DNA from: Streptomyces capitiformicae
GTDB lineage: Bacteria > Actinomycetota > Actinomycetes > Streptomycetales > Streptomycetaceae
Direction: 5' to 3'
Assembly (NCBI RefSeq): GCF_002214185.1
Contig: NZ_CP022161.1
Span: 1,302,001 to 1,366,000, forward strand
Length of the DNA: 64,000 bases
The notes below the pieces were generated by a model that was not told where the DNA came from, searched no databases, and was given only the letters and a program-made list of their open reading frames with translations. Position 1 is the stretch's first letter. Each line of letters begins with the position of its first letter. The translations under genes and the position numbers were made by a program. This document shows positions 26,848 through 34,887 of the stretch, piece by piece.

Positions 26848-26866
26848 CACCGAGGAGACCTCGGTG
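26848..26866 (+). terminator. Small hairpin downstream of pucR-type gene
   Basis: CACCGAGG-AGA-CCTCGGTG, an 8-bp perfect stem with a 3-base loop, 51 bases after the stop codon. Weak terminator candidate. The rest of 26797-27049 shows no gene; a minus-strand frame containing VWGSITDSAPAARTAP looks protein-like but has no start, and I do not recognise it. Confidence 0.4.
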
Positions 26867-27049
26867 ACGCCGGCCTGATCAACACCAACCACAATCGTGT
26901 CCCCGGGCAACCCGGTTCGTGCCTTCACAGGGCTCCCAAGCCGGTTGCAGAACCCCAGCGCAAGTGAAAACTTTCACACACCCCCTTGGCCAGGCCCCGA
27001 TGTTCGTGCTGAGATGCGGCCACCACTCAAAGCTCAATGGTGTGCTGGG

Positions 27050-27228
27050 CCTGTCCTTCGGATCAGGTCGGAGTCGGGGAACGGTGCCTGGCCACTACCG
27101 GTGAGCGGGGCTTGGTGCGTGCAGCTGCAAGGCGGAGGAGGGCGTCGACGCGGAGCGTCGGCAACCGACGACAACGCCGCAGATGTGCGTGCCAAGCCCC
27201 GCGACCCCGATCTGAGCCGAAGGACAGG
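27050..27228. mobile_element. MITE-like palindromic element with nested inverted repeats
   Basis: The outer 27-base arms at 27050-27076 (CCTGTCCTTCGGATCAGGTC...) and 27202-27228 are inverted repeats with three mismatches. A nested perfect arm GCGGGGCTTGG (27105-27115) pairs with CCAAGCCCCGC (27192-27202). The 179-base body has no open frame of its own. The ends resemble terminal repeats of an IS, so a non-autonomous miniature element is the simplest reading; a long structured RNA is the alternative. It ends 17 bases before the GTG of the TPR gene, so it probably supplies or disrupts that gene's promoter. A clear target duplication was not found. Confidence 0.6.
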
Positions 27229-27245
27229 ACCTTGGGGAGGGCAAC

Positions 27246-28019
27246 GTGGCGCATACCGCCATGTCTGGTGACGGAACGACCGCCGGCGACGATCCACTCC
27301 AGACCGCGGTATGGCGGCTGCGCTCACGCGCCTGCTGGGCCGACGCGGCCGCGCTGCTCGAACCCGACACTCCACAGGCCTCGCTCCAGCGGACCACGCT
27401 GCTCGTCGAGCGCTGTCTCTACACCGAGCAGGGCTGGGAGGAGGCCGAGGACGCGCTGCGTACGGCCGAGGCGCAGGCCCGCAGTGACGACGAGCGGGGC
27501 GCGGCGGCCTGTGAGCGCGGCCAGTTGGCGTACGCGTCAACGCTGCTCGGCGTACGCGACCGGGCGGACGAGGCACGCGCCGCTCTGGGCCGCGCCGCCG
27601 CCCTGATCGCCCCCGGCGCGCCCGGCCGGGCCCTGCTCGACTTCCGCCGTGGTCTGCTCGCCGAGAACCTGGCCCACTCCCCCCAGGCCGCCCGCGCCGC
27701 CTACCGCCGCGCCCATGCCGGCGCCGCCGCCCACGGCGACCTGCTCCTGCAGTCCTTCACCTGGCGCCATCTCGCCGGACTCGCCCTGCGCGACGGCGAG
27801 CTGACCGAGGCCCGACATGGTTTCGCCGAATCCCTCCGCATCCGCGAGGAGTTGGGTTACCTCGTCGGCACGGCCCCCGCCCTGGCCTCCCTCGCCGACA
27901 CGGAGTCCGAACCCGAAGCCTCCCGCCTCCGCGAGGAGGCCCGCCGCCTGTTCCGCCTGTTGGGCGGCGTCCCCACCTGGCTGGCCAGGCAATTGGCACC
28001 ACCGGCGGCGACGGCGTGA
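27246..28019 (+). CDS. TPR-like helical repeat protein
   Basis: A 257-residue, Ala-rich, all-helical protein from GTG 27246. Repeating helix pairs such as LVERCLYTEQGWEEAEDALR, AYRRAHAGAAAHGDLLLQSF and LRDGELTEARHGFAESLRIR are typical of tetratricopeptide repeats. No signal peptide. Function unknown; such proteins usually act as scaffolds or as sensor parts of regulators. The start lies right after the MITE-like element, so the promoter may lie inside that element. Confidence 0.8.
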   Translation: MAHTAMSGDGTTAGDDPLQTAVWRLRSRACWADAAALLEPDTPQASLQRTTLLVERCLYTEQGWEEAEDALRTAEAQARSDDERGAAACERGQLAYASTLLGVRDRADEARAALGRAAALIAPGAPGRALLDFRRGLLAENLAHSPQAARAAYRRAHAGAAAHGDLLLQSFTWRHLAGLALRDGELTEARHGFAESLRIREELGYLVGTAPALASLADTESEPEASRLREEARRLFRLLGGVPTWLARQLAPPAATA

Positions 28020-28022
28020 GGA

Positions 28023-28040
28023 GCGCCCCGCAGGGGGCGC
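28023..28040 (+). terminator. Hairpin after TPR gene
   Basis: GCGCCCC-GCAG-GGGGCGC, a 7-bp GC-only stem three bases past the stop. It lies between convergent genes (TPR and GntR). The following text (GCGGGGCTGT) is the kind of sequence often found after Streptomyces genes. Confidence 0.65.
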
Positions 28041-28129
28041 GGGGCTGTACTTGATGTGCGGCTCCGCCGCCTGGGCGCGACCAGCCACTCACAACCGCCG
28101 ACCGCCCACGAACAACAGCCCCGAGGGCG

Positions 28130-28993
28130 CTAAACCAAACCCCCCAGCGGCGCCCCGAAATGCTTCTGCACCAACAACTCCACGGCCTCAAGATCCCCCG
28201 CGGTCAACGCATCGACCAACGCGATGTGCTCCTCCGCATCCGCCATCAACTCCCCACGCCCCCCACTCACAGGCCCGGCATGGAGCGGCAGTTGAGCACG
28301 CCGGTGAAGATCATCGGCAACCTGCACCAACTGTTCGTTGCCCGCCAGCCCGAGAATCCCCCGATGAAAGACGCGATCGGCCTCACCGTAGGTCGCCCGG
28401 CACCCGGCGGACGCCGCCCGCGCCGTCTCCTCGGCGAGCGGCCGCAACTCGGCCCAGCTGTCGGCCGGCAGCGTCCGCGCGAGCCGCAGAATCACCGGCA
28501 CCTGGAGCAACGCCCGTACCTCCGCGAGCTCGGCCAGCTCGCGGGCACCGCGCCGTACGACACGGAACCCCCGGTTGGGCACGACCTCGACCGCGCCCTC
28601 GATGGCCAGTTGCTGCATGGCCTCACGGACCGGCGTGGCGGAGACCCCGAACCGCTCGCCGAGCGCGGGAGCCGAGTACACCTCACCGGGTGTCAGGTCC
28701 CCGGTGGCGAGTGCGGCCCGCAGCGCGTCGAGGATCTGACCGCGCACGGAGGCCCGCTGCACGACCGGCCGCCCCTGCGCCCGAGCCCCCTGGGGCATGG
28801 GGATCGGCGTCTCGCTGTGGGTGTGCTCACCCCTCGCGGCGTCGGCATCGGTCTCGGGGGCCAGGTCGCGCCGTACCGCACCCCTGCCGTCCACGGTGAC
28901 GCCCCGCCCCCGTCCCTGGTCCACGTCGGCGGCGCCGGGCTGCGCGGGCACTCGATAGGCCGCAGCGGCTTGGCGCGGTCCGGCCTGGTCCAC
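28130..28993 (-). CDS. GntR family transcriptional regulator (FCD/FadR-type)
   Basis: Regulator of 287 residues. The GTG at 28993 is preceded by GGAGGAGG at ideal spacing, which supports this long form over an internal ATG at 28798. Residues 1-75 are low-complexity and of unknown role. Winged helix-turn-helix: VRGQILDALRAALATGDLTP, then APALGERFGVSATPVREAMQ and VVPNRGFRVVRRGA. The C-terminal FCD ligand domain contains FHRGILGLAGNEQLVQVADD with the usual Asp/His metal-site spacing, and HIALVDALTAGD. Upstream at 29027-29049 lies a 9-bp AGGTCAAGC repeat (2.5 copies). Target unknown. Confidence 0.9.
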   Translation of the reverse strand: MDQAGPRQAAAAYRVPAQPGAADVDQGRGRGVTVDGRGAVRRDLAPETDADAARGEHTHSETPIPMPQGARAQGRPVVQRASVRGQILDALRAALATGDLTPGEVYSAPALGERFGVSATPVREAMQQLAIEGAVEVVPNRGFRVVRRGARELAELAEVRALLQVPVILRLARTLPADSWAELRPLAEETARAASAGCRATYGEADRVFHRGILGLAGNEQLVQVADDLHRRAQLPLHAGPVSGGRGELMADAEEHIALVDALTAGDLEAVELLVQKHFGAPLGGLV

Positions 28994-29165
28994 GGGTCCT
29001 CCTCCGAGCCGAGTCGGATGTCGAGTAGGTCAAGCAGGTCAAGCAGGTCGTAGATCGAGTACGCCGAGTAGTACACGGAGGCGCGTAGGTCACTACTGGG
29101 GTTGTTACCGGTCGTAAAGCACCATAGGCGCACATGCTTTCAGTTCAAACCTCGACGACCAGGGG

Positions 29166-29182
29166 TAAGGTAAGCCTTACTT
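29166..29182 (+). promoter_or_regulatory. Iron box (DmdR1/IdeR-type operator)
   Basis: TAAGGTAAGCCTTACTT is close to the actinobacterial iron-box consensus TTAGGTTAGGCTAACCTAA, with the symmetric AAGGTAAGCCTTAC core. It lies immediately upstream of and into the start of a ferric-reductase-type gene. Repression by Fe-loaded DmdR1/IdeR would make that gene iron-responsive. Confidence 0.75.
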
Positions 29183-30080
29183 GGCAGTGATGGTGAAACG
29201 GCGGTCTCGGCACGCCCCTCTCAGCACCGGCTCCGGCGCCCGGTTCGCGCACGTCGCCCGTGACGGCGGCGTACGACCGGCTGACCGAGGTGTGCTGCCC
29301 GTGATGAGCGTGACAGAACTCTCACCCACCGCTCCATTGCCCGAAGGTGAGGGGTGGGTCTCCGCCGCCGGACTCGCGGCGGCCGGCGCGAAGCTGGACG
29401 CGTTCCTCGCGTGGGACGAGGCCCAGATCCTCCGGGACCACGGCCAGAAGGGGCGCCCGGACGTCGTGGCGACGTTCGGACTGCACCGGTACTCCTGGTA
29501 CGCCTGTCTGCTCTTCACGGTCCCCTGGTTCCTGGAGCGCCGGGTGCCGCGGTTCCCCGTCGAGCACGTCGCGTTCCATCGTGAGCAGAGCCGCCTGGTG
29601 GTAAGCGGCGAAACGTTCAGCTGCCTGCCGGGCGATCCGGCGGCCGACGAGCCGGGGGCGAGGGTGGTGCCGGACGAGGAGGCACTGCGTGCGGAAGTGC
29701 GGGCGGCGTTCGCCGAGCACATAGAGCCGGTTCTCGGCGGTTTCGGACCGCGTATGCGGCGGCGCGGGCGGGCGCTGTGGGGCATGGCGACGGACGAGGT
29801 GGTCGAGGGCATCTGATACGTCGCCGAACTCCTCGGCCCCGACGAGCAGGAGCGATGCCGGGGCGAGCTGGAGTTGCTGCTGCCGGGCGCGACCAAGCCG
29901 TACGTGGGCGCCGCGGGCTTCCGTGAACTGACCGGCCCCGGCGGCGAGTCGGTGCCCACCCGGGACCGGGCGAGCTGCTGCATGTTCTACACGCTGGCCC
30001 CGGAGGACACCTGCGTCACCTGCCCGCGCACCTGCGAGGCGGAGCGGATCGCCAGACTCACGGCGCCGGCCGCCGGTTGA
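29181..30080 (+). pseudogene. FhuF-like siderophore-iron reductase (2Fe-2S), interrupted by an in-frame TGA
   Basis: The frame opens at TTG 29181 (ATG alternative at 29190) and reads through DEAQILRDHGQKGRPDVVAT, FGLHRYSWYACLLFTVPWF and RALWGMATDEVVEGI, then meets TGA at 29814-29816. The same frame resumes at once with YVAELLGPDEQERCRGELEL, LLPGATKPYVGAAGFRELTG and the C-terminal cluster SCCMFYTL...CVTCPRTC. In relatives a Trp (TGG) stands at the stop position (EG-I/L-W-Y). Residues about 28-42 (DGGVRPADRGVLP) also look out of frame: the alternative frame reads TAAYDRLTEVCCP, as expected for the family. Likely a recently inactivated, iron-box-controlled cytosolic reductase that would release Fe from siderophores. 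A sequencing error or UGA readthrough is not excluded. Confidence 0.75.
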
Positions 30081-30090
30081 CGGTCCCTCG

Positions 30091-30123
30091 CGACACCGCC
30101 CGGCGTCAGGCCGGACGGCGTCG
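30091..30123 (+). terminator. Hairpin after the ferric reductase-type gene
   Basis: CGACACCGCCCGGC / GCCGGACGGCGTCG pair over 14 positions with two G-T wobbles and a 5-base loop, 11 bases past the stop. The following 30124-30431 holds only the leader of the DUF2637 gene; no other gene was seen. Confidence 0.6.
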
Positions 30124-30431
30124 CGCGGAACGCCCCCTCGGCGATCGCCCGCGGCATGTCCCGTAAGATCAACTCCGGGTGGGAACCTCGTCGGGTTACA
30201 GGTGGTTCACAACTTCCTCACTTGCCGCAGGAACTTTCCGTGGAACCACTCGAACGGGTAACCTCACTCGCACTCAACTCCCGTCCCTCGCGCGGTAGTT
30301 CGAGCAGAATGCCGTCATGCGTCACTCATTGCACTTCTTTGGCGGTCTCTTGCCCCGAAACCCCCTGAGGGCCGCGAGGATTGGGCCACTATGGCGGGCG
30401 TTACGCCCTATCCCAATGCAAGGGACCCCTG

Positions 30432-31487
30432 ATGAGATTGACCGACATATCGCTGAACTGGCTGCTTCCGGGCGCCGTACTGCTCCTGGGCATGCTGGCG
30501 GCGGTGGCGGTGCTCGCGCGCGGCAAGCGCTCCGGGGAGCACGCTAAGACCGAGGACTCGTGGGAGCGCAGTGAGGAGCGCCGCAGACGCAAAGAGGCCC
30601 TCTACGGCACCGCCTCCTACATCCTCCTCTTCTGCTGTGCCGCGGTCGCCGCCGCGCTCTCCTTCCGCGGCCTGGTCGGCTTCGGCGAACAGAACCTGGG
30701 CCTCACCAAGGGGTGGCAGTACCTGGTTCCGTTCGGCCTGGACGGCGCCGCCATGTTCTGTTCGGTGCTCGCGGTGCGCGAGGCCAGCCACGGCGACGCG
30801 GCCCTCGGCTCCCGCATACTCGTGTGGACGTTCGCGGGTGCGGCGGCGTGGTTCAACTGGGTGCACGCGCCCAGGGGTATCGGCCACGACGGCGCCCCGC
30901 AGTTCTTCGCCGGCATGTCCCTGTCCGCCGCGGTGCTCTTCGACCGCGCGCTCAAGCAGACCCGCCGGGCGGCGCTGCGCGAGCAGGGCCTGGTGCCGCG
31001 TCCACTGCCGCAGATCCGCGTCGTCCGCTGGCTGCGGGCCCCGCGCGAGACGTACAAGGCCTGGTCGCTCATGCTGCTGGAGGGTGTGCGCAGCCTGGAC
31101 GAGGCGGTCGACGAGGTGCGTGAGGACAAGCGCATCAAGGAGGAGAACCGCTCGCGCAAGCGGGAGGCGGAGCGCCTGGAGCGTGCCCATCTGAAGGCCA
31201 TCAGCCGTGGCCACCGGGGTCTTCCCGGTCGTGGCGGTGGCGGTGGCGGTGGCCAGCGCCAGGTGGACACCACCGTGGAGCGTGTCCCGGCCCAGGCGGT
31301 CTCGGAGCCTGCCATATCGACGCCGGAGCAGCTGCCCGTACGTACCCGTCCCTCCCTGCAGCCCGTACGCAATGGTTCCGACAAGTCCATCACGGTCGAT
31401 CTGACCGCGGAGGACGACACCATGGCCCTGCCGCGGCTCGACTCCCTGGAGCGCAAGCTCAAGGACCTGGAGCAGCAGTTCGGCTGA
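30432..31487 (+). CDS. DUF2637 membrane protein
   Basis: A 351-residue protein of the DUF2637 family, common in Streptomyces chromosomes and plasmids (the spread-protein-like Spd group). The ATG at 30432 follows AAGGGA; a longer frame from 30381 is unlikely. Membrane segments: WLLPGAVLLLGMLAAVAVLA, ASYILLFCCAAVAAALSFRG, WQYLVPFGLDGAAMFCSVLA and ILVWTFAGAAAWFNWVHAPR. A charged helical region (residues 215-280, Arg/Glu/Lys-rich) follows, then a disordered tail ending in a short coiled-coil-like SLERKLKDLEQQFG. Cellular role not established. Confidence 0.88.
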   Translation: MRLTDISLNWLLPGAVLLLGMLAAVAVLARGKRSGEHAKTEDSWERSEERRRRKEALYGTASYILLFCCAAVAAALSFRGLVGFGEQNLGLTKGWQYLVPFGLDGAAMFCSVLAVREASHGDAALGSRILVWTFAGAAAWFNWVHAPRGIGHDGAPQFFAGMSLSAAVLFDRALKQTRRAALREQGLVPRPLPQIRVVRWLRAPRETYKAWSLMLLEGVRSLDEAVDEVREDKRIKEENRSRKREAERLERAHLKAISRGHRGLPGRGGGGGGGQRQVDTTVERVPAQAVSEPAISTPEQLPVRTRPSLQPVRNGSDKSITVDLTAEDDTMALPRLDSLERKLKDLEQQFG

Positions 31488-31531
31488 TGGACTGATCCGG
31501 TCCGGTCCGGACCGATCCGGACCACACCATT

Positions 31532-31565
31532 GGACAGGGGCGCGGCTCATGCCGCGCCCCTGTCC
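31532..31565. terminator. Strong hairpin terminator between convergent genes
   Basis: Perfect 15-bp stem GGACAGGGGCGCGGC / GCCGCGCCCCTGTCC with loop TCAT, 45 bases after the DUF2637 stop and 48 before the stop of the minus-strand ATPase gene. It could serve both directions. Confidence 0.85.
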
Positions 31566-31612
31566 GTTGCCGTGCCCGCATCGCTTTCGCGCATCTACTT
31601 CCTCTACGTCCC

Positions 31613-32074
31613 CTACGTCAGTCCGCCGTCCAGGTCGAACCACACCGCCTTGCCCACCCCGTGCGCCCGAACGCCCCAGGCATCGGCGAGGGACTGTACG
31701 AGGAGGAGGCCGCGTCCACTGGTGCCGTCGTCGGCGTTCGGCACCCGGAGCTTGGGCCTGCGTCCCACGAAGTCCCGTACCTCCACGTGGAGTCCGCGCC
31801 GCGAGACGGTGGCGGTCAGCACCGCGTCGTCGTCGGTGTGGATGAGCGCGTTGGTGACCAGCTCACTGGTGAGCAGTTCCGCTATCTCCGCCATCTCCGA
31901 TCTCCCCGGCCGCCCCCATTGCCGTAACAGCTCCCGCAGGGCTCTACGGGCCTCGGGCACCGCCCGGAGATCCGCCCGCCCCAGTCTGCGCCTGAGCTGC
32001 CCGGCACCGGCCTGATCCGTCACATCGCCGGTCGCTTCCTCCGCCTCCTGTGCCGAGAAGGCCCCGATCGCCAT
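31613..32074 (-). CDS. RsbW-like ATP-binding regulatory protein (HATPase_c_2)
   Basis: Anti-sigma-factor/serine-kinase-type ATPase of 153 residues from the ATG at 32074, behind GAGAGGG. An in-frame ATG at 32104 would add ten residues and cannot be excluded. GHKL motifs: N-box LLTSELVTNALIHTDDDAVL, G1 VEVRDFVGRRPKL, and G2 TSGRGLLLVQSLADAWGVR. Such one-domain proteins are very numerous in Streptomyces and usually regulate sigma factors or PP2C partners. A PP2C-like gene lies on the same strand upstream (32617-34533); partnership is possible but unproven. Confidence 0.87.
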   Translation of the reverse strand: MAIGAFSAQEAEEATGDVTDQAGAGQLRRRLGRADLRAVPEARRALRELLRQWGRPGRSEMAEIAELLTSELVTNALIHTDDDAVLTATVSRRGLHVEVRDFVGRRPKLRVPNADDGTSGRGLLLVQSLADAWGVRAHGVGKAVWFDLDGGLT

Positions 32075-32191
32075 GGGACCGCCCTCTCGTGCCTGCCTCT
32101 TCATGACCCCCGCCCACGCGCCGATGACGATTCCCCTCCTGCTCGAACACGTACACGGGGATCCATGCCCCGTCCGGAACGCGGCACTCAT

Positions 32192-32538
32192 GTCGAATCG
32201 TCAAACGACCCTCCGTACGCTTTCAAACGCACAGGGTCAAGCCAGCTACCGGCACCTTGCGAGAGCGCTTCCCCTCCCGGACACCCGGTGCCGGGCACCG
32301 CACTGCGCGGTCATGCACCGGACCTACGACCGCCGGGCCCGACACTCCACACAGGGCTGCCGACCCGGCCGTATACAAGTCATACGCAAGTCATACGCCA
32401 AGGAGACACGTCCGCCGAACGGATACGGCCATCGCGCAGCGGACGGGTCACTCAGTCAAATACCTGCCCCATACCTGCCCCATACCTGCCCCACACGTGT
32501 CCAATACGGGTCCGAACCGGTCACTCGGGCCGCTGATG
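32192..32538. other. Intergenic stretch with short direct repeats
   Basis: No convincing gene. It holds two copies of AAGTCATACGC (32378-32400 area) and three 11-bp units ATACCTGCCCC (32460-32492). The relatively low GC and clustered TAC-rich text suggest the promoter region of the minus-strand RsbW-like gene. Confidence 0.5.
32460..32492. repeat. Three 11-bp tandem repeats
   Basis: ATACCTGCCCC repeated three times head to tail. The 11-bp spacing is one helical turn, so the units would face the same side of the DNA. Could be a protein-binding array or slippage; no direct evidence for either. Confidence 0.7.
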
Positions 32539-32577
32539 GACATTGGCCTGAATCGCGCGCTGGTTCAGGCCAATGTC
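32539..32577 (-). terminator. Hairpin terminator after PP2C-like gene
   Basis: Perfect 14-bp stem GACATTGGCCTGAA / TTCAGGCCAATGTC with an 11-base loop, 39 bases beyond the stop of the minus-strand gene at 32617. Confidence 0.8.
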
Positions 32578-32616
32578 GTGGCCGACGCGAAGTGTTGACG
32601 CTCGTCGCTGGTTCGG

Positions 32617-34533
32617 TCACGCCTCCCACACGGCCGCGGCCGTACGGTCGTCCGCGTATCCCTTGACCCTGACCTGGGCGTCAGCGAGGAACGCGGCGAG
32701 TCCGGGGGGCTCCGCGCTCCCCCAGCGCGCCGCCAGGTGCTCGGCGAGCGGGGCCTCAGCGCGCAGCGGCTCGGCGAGACCGCCGGTGCACAGCAGCAGG
32801 ACGTCGCCCTCGCGGGCCACGGACGCCCGGAAGCGGAAGGGTTCGCGAGGCGGTGCCGGGGCGGGTTCGTACGGGCTCGGCGGTGTCGTGATGCCGAGGT
32901 CCATGGTGAGACGGTCGCCCTCGGGTGTCTCGTGCGGCAGCGAGCCGAAGCCGACCACCGGGGCGCCCGCCGTGTCGGCGACCCGTGGCTCTATGTCCTG
33001 CCACTCCCCGCCCCGCAGCCGGAACAGTCCGCCAGTGCCGACGCCGAAGAACACGCGGGTACGGCACTGGGGGTCGGCCGGGAGCAGCAGACAGCGCAGG
33101 CTCACCGTGTACTCCTCCGGGTCGAAGCCCTGTTCCACGGCGCTGGCGCGGAGTCTGCCGAGGCTGCGGTCGGTGAGCCGGTGCAGCCCCGACTTCAGGT
33201 CGCCGCGCCGGGCCGCCCGGATGTCCTCCGCCAGCCGCGTGTGGCTGCGCCCGATCGCTCCACCGATCCAGCGGCACGCCTCGGCCGCCGCGCGATGGGC
33301 CCCCGGAGTGGCCCGAGCACCGGTCGCCATGGCCACGAGCACGAGGGCCTGCTCGCCCGCGCCGAAGCGGGCGGTCAGCAGGGAGTCCCGGCGCGGCTCG
33401 CCCCGGTAGCGCGCCGAGTCCCCGCGCAGGGAGGCCGCCCGCAGTGTGCACGCCCCGTAGCGCGCCCCGTCCAGCACGGTGTCCGCGACCAGGTCACCGA
33501 GGTCGTCCGGGTCCGCCACGGGCAGCGCGGTCGGCTCGGGGTCATAGGTGGGCGGTCCGGAGCCCACGTAGTCGACCCGCACCTCCTGGCTGCCCGTGAC
33601 CAGGGTGATCTCCTCCGCCTTGAGGATGGGGAGGTCCTGCTGGGTGGGCGGCCGGGCGTCGGAGGGTTCTGCGGAGGCGGGGCCTGGCAGAGCGTCCGCG
33701 GGGGGCGGGAGTTCGGAGGGCGGCTCCGCCGAGCGGCTCGGCGCGGACGGGACGGCATCGGACGGCGACGTCGTGGCCGGACGCGCCCAGGGGGCCAAGG
33801 GCCGTGCCGGGCCGGACTGCCTGGGTGGCGGGGGCGTGTGATCGGCGGGCGCGTCGCTGGGCGGCCGGGCTCCGGGGACCTGGTCCGTGGGCGCCTGGGT
33901 GGGTGTACGGCGCTGGGGTACGGCCGCCCGGAAGCCGGGCGGGGTCGGCCCGGGCGGGAAGGCGCGGGGGCCGGGCGGATGCGCGGGGGGCGGCTCCCAG
34001 GGAGCGGGCTGGGGGGTGAGGCCACTGCGTCGGAGGGCGTCGGTGGTGGGGGCGGGGGGCGCGTCGGGGGCGGAATCCGATGCCGGGTCCGGATTCCGGT
34101 CCCGGTCCCGGTCCGATGCCGGGTCCGGGTCGGAATCGGAGTCGGGGTCGGAGTCGGGATCGGGGTCGGGGTCGGAGTCGGGAGGGCTGCCCGGGTGGCC
34201 GGCTCCGTCGGCTCCACCGGGTGGGCCCTGCGAGGGCACCCGGTCCGCGAGGGGCCCCGAGGCGCCGGCTGTGGGGCCGGAGGTGCCCGACGACAAGTCT
34301 GCCCCTGTGGCCGGCGCACCCGATGGGCCCGGCCTTTCCGGCGCCGCTCCCCAGTTGCCCGGTGGTTCCGACGGAGTCCTCGGCGGCTTCCCCACCGTGC
34401 CCGCCGCCGAGGCGAAGCGGTCGTCGAGGGAATCGGCCGCGACCGAGGGGCCCGTGTCCCCCTTGTCGTCGTCGTACAACTGCCGCCACCAGTCGTCCTC
34501 GTGACCGGTCGGCCTCTCCCCCTGCTGGCTCAT
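32617..34533 (-). CDS. PP2C-like phosphatase domain protein with long disordered N-terminus
   Basis: A 638-residue protein from ATG 34533 (MSQQGERPTGHEDDWWRQLY); a longer frame upstream is poor. Residues 1-350 are Pro/Ser/Asp-rich and disordered, with an alternating Asp-Pro/Ser-Asp run near residues 118-150 from GGxTCG-type hexamers (34090-34190). Residues about 370-638 resemble a PP2C-type catalytic domain: LLTARFGAGEQALVLVAMAT, AACRWIGGAIGRSHTRL-like helices, GDVLLLCTGGLAEPL and YADDRTAAAVWEA. The usual metal-binding DG/GD pairs are partly altered, so activity is uncertain. The acidic N-terminus may be a tether or interaction region. Terminator at 32539-32577. Confidence 0.8.
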   Translation of the reverse strand: MSQQGERPTGHEDDWWRQLYDDDKGDTGPSVAADSLDDRFASAAGTVGKPPRTPSEPPGNWGAAPERPGPSGAPATGADLSSGTSGPTAGASGPLADRVPSQGPPGGADGAGHPGSPPDSDPDPDPDSDPDSDSDPDPASDRDRDRNPDPASDSAPDAPPAPTTDALRRSGLTPQPAPWEPPPAHPPGPRAFPPGPTPPGFRAAVPQRRTPTQAPTDQVPGARPPSDAPADHTPPPPRQSGPARPLAPWARPATTSPSDAVPSAPSRSAEPPSELPPPADALPGPASAEPSDARPPTQQDLPILKAEEITLVTGSQEVRVDYVGSGPPTYDPEPTALPVADPDDLGDLVADTVLDGARYGACTLRAASLRGDSARYRGEPRRDSLLTARFGAGEQALVLVAMATGARATPGAHRAAAEACRWIGGAIGRSHTRLAEDIRAARRGDLKSGLHRLTDRSLGRLRASAVEQGFDPEEYTVSLRCLLLPADPQCRTRVFFGVGTGGLFRLRGGEWQDIEPRVADTAGAPVVGFGSLPHETPEGDRLTMDLGITTPPSPYEPAPAPPREPFRFRASVAREGDVLLLCTGGLAEPLRAEAPLAEHLAARWGSAEPPGLAAFLADAQVRVKGYADDRTAAAVWEA

Positions 34534-34887
34534 GCCCCTAATTGTCCACCTCAGGAGCCGTATGAAAACGGGGCATCCGGAAAATCGGGCCGCGGAGCCG
34601 ACGACCCCACGGCGTGTCGGACTACACGTCGAACTCCGGTACGACACAAGGGAGTCGAGGTACGGGAGGTTCCTCCGGGTCTCCTCCGAGTTCTACGCTC
34701 CCGGGTTCGGGCGGTGCAGGACCGCCGGGCGGTGCCACCCCCCAGGAGAAACCGCCCGGCGGCGCCGGGGCGACCGGAGCGCGGTGCGCCTCGGCCGGTC
34801 GCCCCGAGTGTGGGGCATGTTCCTGGGATTCCGCTGTGTGTCCCGGCATGACCTGCGCGTTCTCCCACCGTCCGGCACTCTGGGCAG
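34534..34887. other. Intergenic region between divergent genes, coding status unclear
   Basis: Two overlapping frames are open: a plus-strand frame from GTG 34614 (MSDYTSNSGTTQGSRG..., later CASAGRPECGACSW) that runs into the DUF456 gene, and a minus-strand frame 34849-34622 (PGGFSWGVAPPGG...). Both are Gly/Pro-rich with no family resemblance and no good ribosome site. The region most likely carries only the two promoters. Confidence 0.4.

Noticed and set aside
24919..26928. A 669-residue minus-strand frame opposite the PucR gene
   Set aside because: Shadow frame; the opposite strand has a textbook PucR protein. Only the first 40 residues, outside the gene, look mildly protein-like and cannot be assigned.
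29304..29816. Treating the 5' part of the ferric reductase as a complete shorter gene
   Set aside because: The frame continues with family-specific sequence directly after the TGA, including the Fe-S cysteines, so the short product would be a truncated protein.
30432..31487. DUF2637 gene as a sign of an integrated plasmid (Spd-type transfer protein)
   Set aside because: No att site, integrase, replication or tra genes are nearby, and DUF2637 proteins are common in Streptomyces chromosomes.
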